Shown here piece after piece: positions 59,101 through 64,000 of a stretch of 64,000 bases of DNA (its first letter is position 1; each line of letters starts with the position of its first letter). The stretch comes from Phoronis australis (lineage: Eukaryota; Phoronida; Phoronidae), in assembly GCA_002633005.1 (NCBI GenBank), contig NMRA01000119.1, forward strand, positions 381,636 to 445,635, given 5' to 3'. The notes below the pieces were generated by a model. The model made no database searches. It had not been told where the DNA came from and saw nothing but the letters and a program-made list of their open reading frames with translations. The position numbers and the translations under genes were made by a program.

Positions 59101-62100
59101 TTGAGCACACTAAGGATATGGTAGGCTGTCTAGAAGCATTGGTGAACAATAGGGTGACCTGTGTAACAACCATGTCAGTATATCACTGGTGGACTTGAAG
59201 GAACACAGTACCTTGTGGCTGGACAAATAACCCCCAATGTCTGATGACACTGAATTACCCTATTCCATTCAACTGACAGTCACATTATTTTTGATGTAGG
59301 TCTTTCCATTAATGTTTTTATCTTTACTTAATAATATCTAACATACATTCAACAAATGACCTGGTCCACTCCTACACTGGCCACAGGTCTTTTTTAGAAA
59401 CAATCAAAACGTAAGATATTTTTTCCAAAATATTATAACACTTGTCTTACAAAATCAGGAAAACTGGAAGACTGAGTATTTCAACTATAAGATCAAAATA
59501 AAAACAAAGGTCTGAATCAGCCTTGCCAAATTAGCTGTTGCAAAGAAAATTATCTTACTTACATCATCCAAGTTGTAGGCAAAGTCACCTGGAAATTAGA
59601 AATGATAACATTATGATGAGTAATGGTTGGATACAACATGCCAGCATTATGAGAAACACTTTTCTCCACTGAATAACGCGCACCAAACTGGTTCTCAAAA
59701 TGGGAGAATGTTACATCCCGACTATTGCCGATTGACTGAAGTAAGCATTTAGTTGTAAGATGACGTGGGACTAAACGACTTCCACGTTCTGCATGGCACT
59801 AGGCTAACAAACCACGGACTTTTAATTTCTCGATATTAACACTATGTGGGTTAACACAAACAATACACTATACAACTCATATCAATACCGTCATCATTCA
59901 AGGGTGCAGTCCTGTCTGTCAGAGTTCCCAATACTCACCCACATGTAAGATGGCATCATACATATTGCTTTGCACTTCCTCCTGTAGCCGCCCCAGAGAC
60001 TGAGCATTGTCGTTGCCTAGGTCACCATAGATAGCAAACGTAGGGCTCCAGTTGGTGCCATCTTTCATGGCACTAAAGTGGAACACACTACTCCAACCAA
60101 GGGGGCCCCCGCAGTGGTAGTCTGGAAAACATTCCTAGATCTCACATATGGCCACATCATAACTTCCTTGCTAGTGTAGGTCAGTCCAGTTATTTTTTTA
60201 GTGCAACATAAGTATAAGACAAAAAAATAATAGTACCACAAAGTAGCCCAGAAAATGAATCACTATATCTAGGCTTTTAGATATACACAGTAACAACAAA
60301 ATAAACATTCTGAATAATTTTTAAAATAAAACTATAACAATCAATCGGCAATAACACAAAGAAAATAACAAAAACAAAAGGAAAAAATATATTAACAAAA
60401 AAAAAAATAAAAAATAAAAAGTAATAAAACCAAAACCAAAAGCTCAGCGCGGTGTAGACATTAACAGTTATTAACAGGATGATAAAATATAGTTGCCCAG
60501 GATTAAAAATGGACATACTTTAATTCCCACATCCCAAAACCATAGCTCTTAATTTGCAGGGATAGCAAAATGTATTTTACAATTAACATAGTTTTTTAAA
60601 ATAGGGCTGCCAATGCACTTCAGTGCCGAGTCGGATGAGTGAAAGTTTTATTGCTTTTCACTTTAAGTTAATGTATATTTCAAATTCTTTAATGTCTGTA
60701 TTACAACTCATTGTGCAACTGACTTAATTCGCATCAGACGAACAAACGGCAAATTACTGGTAGTTGTAAAATATAACAGAGGTTAAAACAGCAGCAGTAG
60801 TATGCAACTGTGGAACACATGCCCTACATATATGAAGCATTGTGGCTAAATAGCACAGAATGAGGGAGGATGCTGCGGTATTCGGGCAAGTGCCCATTGC
60901 TTCTAAGCAAGGTTTGGAAACATTCTCATGGGCAAATTATTATTGTGTGCTACTGCCATTGTAATGCATCAAAAGATAAACTAAATGCGACAATAATGAT
61001 TACGCTCAGTAAATAATGTCCTCAGAATTAAGTAGTTTCATATCAATAACAAACGAAATCCTTCCTGGTTTCCATGACACTTTACATAAAGACAATATAT
61101 ATTAATGCCTACTCTCCCTAATTTATTTGCTTGTTAACTCAGATAAGTGCTGTATAACCAGTGGACAAGTCTTTGAATGGATAATCATGGCTAAAGCAAA
61201 ATAGTTTAATGTACAGCTACGATTTTCAGCTCCCAGTATGTTTTTGGTTTTCCATCTTCTGCGGAACAACTTCCACCTCACAGTATGAACATTTAACCAC
61301 AGGGGCATTTTCAGGACGGTACTTCTGTCATACTGAAGTTAACAACCACATGCAGCGCCATCTTACGGGAATGAATCGGCAATGGGGGCGACATTCAGCC
61401 CCATAATTGAGGCATTGAGGGCCCTGCCACTGATTGTTTAAAAGTATGGATTCATAAGCTTGAGTTTGTAACTTTGGCTTGACCTAATTAGTGTAGTGCA
61501 AGACTTAAAATTTAGGAACTTAAGCCAATAATCCTGGGGTACTCGACTTTTTGTCGAAGCCCAGTTCATGTGGCAAATTAGCATAACCATCCATTCACAG
61601 AGTGGACTTCGAAAAAAGGAACCCATTTGTAGGAAGCTTCCATAAAAAGTTACTCTTTTGTATGGTTTTGTTTAAAAAAATGCTACACCTTTTATAGGGT
61701 TTAATTCCATGGACCTGTAAATCATTCTTAGGGAGTCTTGGGCAACTCACTATCAAAGCTTGAAATAGTACAAGAGGAGATGCCATGCTGTTCAAAATTA
61801 TGTTCATCTTTTAAAACCAAAGTTGCAATAATATAAATAAAATTGAAACTCTCTTTTGTGTAGTTGTAAAAGGGAACCTTATATCCAGGTTGGAACTCCC
61901 AGTGAACCCTTCAGAAGAGAATCATATCGTAAAAGTTACCCTTTAGAAATGATGCATCTCAGATACCAGCACCTTTTCTATGGGAGTACTCCAAGGCTAC
62001 TATAACCCACAAATAGCAGCATGAGTTGCATTTCAACTCAACAATAAATCGTTTCATAATAAATGTGAACTTACAATATTTCCTGCCTGGGTATAAATCT

Positions 62101-63102
62101 TTCAAGATGACTTTGTGCATGAAGCGCCATCGCTTCTGTGGTCCGCCATCTACAAACAAGTGAACGTTCCCCTTGGCGGTGAATTCCCTGAACAATTCCT
62201 CAGATAGTCCATATTCCACAATAGAGTCTGTAGCATTAGACATTGTGACCCACGATATTATCATCTGAGTGGGAGTTTCTAAAAGAAATAATATCTCTTA
62301 TCTAACAATTGACTGAGCAAATGCTGTGCTTCATAAGTTGGTTGGGATTTAGCCTAGATACAAAGCTGTATACTAAGAGCTAGCTGGCTGGCTAGTCCAG
62401 ATTAAGGTATTGTGACAAGGCTGACTAATGCTGTAATTGTTTTGCTCCACAAAAAGAACCTTAGATGAGTGGCCCTTCTTGGAGACAGTGGTTCTTGTAC
62501 AAATCTATTGACGAGGTACAACTACAAGGTGACCATGAAAGGTGAAGAGTTTCTAATGAACTTGTTAAACAAAATTGGAATATCAATTCTCTGCATAATT
62601 AAGATAAGACGGATAGGTTTGCGATTTCTTTGGTGATCTCCAAACAGCAGTAATGTATGTAATGCCAGTCAACAAATCAGCTCTGACTCCAAACAGTTTG
62701 AGATTCAGCATAGGTGCCTGGCCATTTTGATGTAGCTGGGAGAACAATCATCTCACACAATTTCGTAGTCACTTAGTTACACTTAGTTATCTTACAGTCT
62801 TTACGTGGCACTGGTCGGATATAGCGGGTCCCTGATTTTGAGAACCAGGTAATCACTGAATAACGGGCGCGTTATTGAGCGAATGAAACTCAGGTTTTCA
62901 AAAATCAGGATGCAAACAGTGACAGTGACGGTGTCCTTGGCTTTGACTCAGTACCTACCACAACAGTGTGAATATGTTTACATCACGTACCGCCATATGA
63001 AATGTGAACTTGTTCTGGTTGATAATGCGACTCTCCTGTAGCTGTTGCAATCACAGCAGCCAAAACTGTCACCAACGTCAGAGTCCAGCCTTTGGTCTTC
63101 AT
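53116..63102 (-). CDS. Purple acid phosphatase C (ACP7-like)
   Basis: Twelve coding exons on the minus strand: 63102-62991, 62278-62075, 60121-59939, 59588-59563, 58859-58762, 57409-57344, 56717-56603, 55369-55256, 55049-54927, 54479-54411, 53657-53523 and 53346-53116; 1476 nt, 491 aa. Exons 2-11 have exactly the same lengths as in PAP-B, including the 26-nt exon 4. The signal peptide is MKTKGWTLTLVTVLAAVIATATG. Metal ligands: D139, GDFAY (167-171), GNHE (202-205), H287 in TMGHR, and AHEH (332-335), so it should be active. The C-terminal tail matches PAP-B (CRGRYWKFEDYAGDWIAANKG, HGRRAWYG) but diverges over the last 15 residues. Oriented opposite to PAP-A and PAP-B; exons 9 and 11 are unusually similar to PAP-B at the DNA level. 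Expected to be a secreted or lysosomal phosphatase. Confidence 0.95.
54660..54840. repeat. Degenerate foldback-family fragment
   Basis: Blocks GTCACA(A/G)GCAATGTGC, CAATTT(C/T)AGGGTTG and CCAATAAACTC are shared, in order, with 57540-57650, and the end TATGAGGCCGGTTTTAT resembles 57705-57720. In PAP-C intron 9. Confidence 0.45.
55520..55557. repeat. Perfect 38-bp palindrome
   Basis: Two 19-base perfectly complementary arms with no spacer, centred on AAGCTT; the left arm is AGTGCTTTGGAATCTAAAG. In PAP-C intron 7. Confidence 0.9.
56770..56879. repeat. Short palindromic MITE (110 bp), copy 2
   Basis: Same family as 17089-17198: TTTTGAGAACCAGTTTTCTC, CAAACTGGTTCTCAAAATAC, ending CCGACTATTGCC. 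In PAP-C intron 6. Confidence 0.8.
57454..57760. repeat. Foldback MITE, TTTAGC-GGCTAAA family, long copy
   Basis: The left part has GGCAGGCTAAAATGAAAATC and CCTAACCATGATAGGGTTCC. The right part has GATTTTATGAGAGTAAAAGG and TTTTTAGCCAACTAAA. The loop is longer than in the copy at 8423-8622. In PAP-C intron 5. Confidence 0.6.
59620..59729. repeat. Short palindromic MITE (110 bp), copy 3
   Basis: TTTTCTCCACTGAATAACGC and CAAACTGGTTCTCAAAA, ending CCCGACTATTGCC, identify it. In PAP-C intron 3. Confidence 0.75.
62812..62880. repeat. Short palindromic MITE, truncated copy 4
   Basis: TTTTGAGAACCAGG and CACTGAATAACGGGC match the left half and loop of the family; the right arm is missing. In PAP-C intron 1. 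Confidence 0.6.
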
Positions 63103-63168
63103 TTTCTGTGAACAGACTGAACCACTGATTCAGTGATTTGTTTGCTGACTTGCGGAAGTGAACCATGC

Positions 63169-63188
63169 CATGTGACTTGATCACATGA
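63169..63188 (-). promoter_or_regulatory. Paired M-box upstream of PAP-C
   Basis: CATGTGA-CTTGA-TCACATGA forms an inverted pair 66-86 bases before the PAP-C start codon (63102, minus strand). It matches the paired motif at PAP-A and the single one at PAP-B. Confidence 0.45.
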
Positions 63189-64000
63189 CTTTTTAACTCT
63201 CCCGGCAAGACGCGCACTGACTGAGGTACCAGTACGGTTGACGGGTAACCTTGGTCCACTACACGTTAGCGTTGACTTGCAAAACATGCGCGCACCCAGC
63301 CTTCATTGTGGGGGGGGGCTCGAATTTCTGTCGATGTGGACCTTTTGCCGACAAAATATCGGCAGGACTAAAAAATACTTGAACTTGAAAAACGTGGACC
63401 TTCAAACCGAACTGTGCGTCTGCGTTTTTTCAGTAGCGGACATTTGCCTCGTTTTTGTTTCTCTACCTTTTTGCCCACTTCGCGGATCCAGGAATTTGAG
63501 TTAGGGGGGACCAGGGTACAGGAATAACCAGAATTTCGGCAGATACGCGCATCCAGCCTAGCTAATTAAATGTCACTGGGGATGCAGGGTCTCGAATTTC
63601 TGTGTTTGCGGACTTTCTGACAAAAAAAATGTAAAAGGGATTTGTTCAGGGCCTATTCATTTGTTTAGTCACCCCCTGGTTTGTATCTAGTGGTAGAATT
63701 TTAGGGGGGTCATGGCCCCCTTGGCCCCCTCCCATTCGTCACTGGGGGGGACTGGGTGCGCGCAAGCGTAACATATGATTATGTCACAAAAGGCGACTAT
63801 CTGTCACTGGATCTTTCTACAGAATTTCAAGCTTGCACTAATTCACCATGCGAAACATCCGAGGACCATCATAAGGCGGGTACAGCCTTTGCGGAGCTCA
63901 GAGAGAAACGGTCGGAGAGGGAGAGACGGAGGGCGAGAGAGCGTTCTAGTAAAAAGCAGGGTGAACAGTTATCTTTTTCCACATGATATAAGTTGAAAAC
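63189..64000. other. Upstream flank of PAP-C
   Basis: No supported gene. There are two diverged copies of a segment with CGCA(C/T)CCAGCCT, then CTCGAATTTCTGT(C/G), GCGGAC or GTGGAC, and a GACAAAA end (63290-63365 and 63546-63630), plus G-rich runs of 7-9 bases. The arginine/glutamate-rich frame at 63756-63986 is low-complexity and not convincing. Confidence 0.5.

Noticed and set aside
60277-60516. 79-aa minus-strand ORF rich in phenylalanine
   Set aside because: Translation of an A-rich stretch (AAAATAAAAAATAAAA) in PAP-C intron 2.
63756-63986. Arg/Glu-rich 76-aa ORF near the window end
   Set aside because: Low-complexity purine-rich DNA (GAGAGA-type), overlapping frame equally open; no start context.

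Overview
The window is animal nuclear DNA: about 38% GC by eye, multi-exon genes with GT/AG introns, tRNA-derived SINEs, many short inverted-repeat elements, microsatellites and assembly gaps. Gene content (EAPP, BCS1L, the U11/U12 protein RNPC3, secreted purple acid phosphatases of the ACP7 type) fits an invertebrate metazoan. The repeat style suggests a marine invertebrate, possibly a non-vertebrate deuterostome, but I cannot name the species.

Layout, left to right. (1) 959-4082, +: EAPP, lacking its first coding exon in this window. (2) 4865-5173, +: a short unrecognised ORF with one membrane segment and its own polyadenylation signal. (3) 10479-5876, -: BCS1L, four coding exons, 419 aa. 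(4) 13013-27211, +: purple acid phosphatase A (PAP-A), 11 coding exons, 459 aa. (5) 30810-29320, -: RNPC3 as a single uninterrupted exon, 496 aa. (6) 31138-48097, +: PAP-B, 12 coding exons, 486 aa, with an internal duplicated block that looks like an assembly error. (7) 63102-53116, -: PAP-C, 12 coding exons, 491 aa, convergent with PAP-B. Exon boundaries were derived by hand from splice sites, phase and alignment among the three paralogues. Every CDS total is a multiple of three.

The three phosphatases form a local cluster. PAP-B and PAP-C are the closer pair: they share a 26-nt micro-exon and a basic C-terminal tail that PAP-A lacks. All three carry a TCACATGA E-box (M-box) 40-80 bp before the start codon, paired as an inverted repeat in A and C. 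This is the motif read by MITF/TFE factors, which are known to drive the mammalian purple acid phosphatase gene ACP5. It is the most interesting regulatory signal here.

The rest is introns and intergenic DNA rich in non-autonomous elements: a terminal-inverted-repeat element inserted into a tRNA-derived SINE with a visible target duplication, a 1.4-kb CAGGG-ended element, a 413-bp foldback built from short subrepeats, several families of small palindromic elements, and two perfect intronic palindromes. Assembly gaps lie at 1463-1842 and 14216-14636, with single unknown bases at 6199, 33492 and 43055. I found no wholly new genetic system, no CRISPR array and no functional tRNA or rRNA gene.
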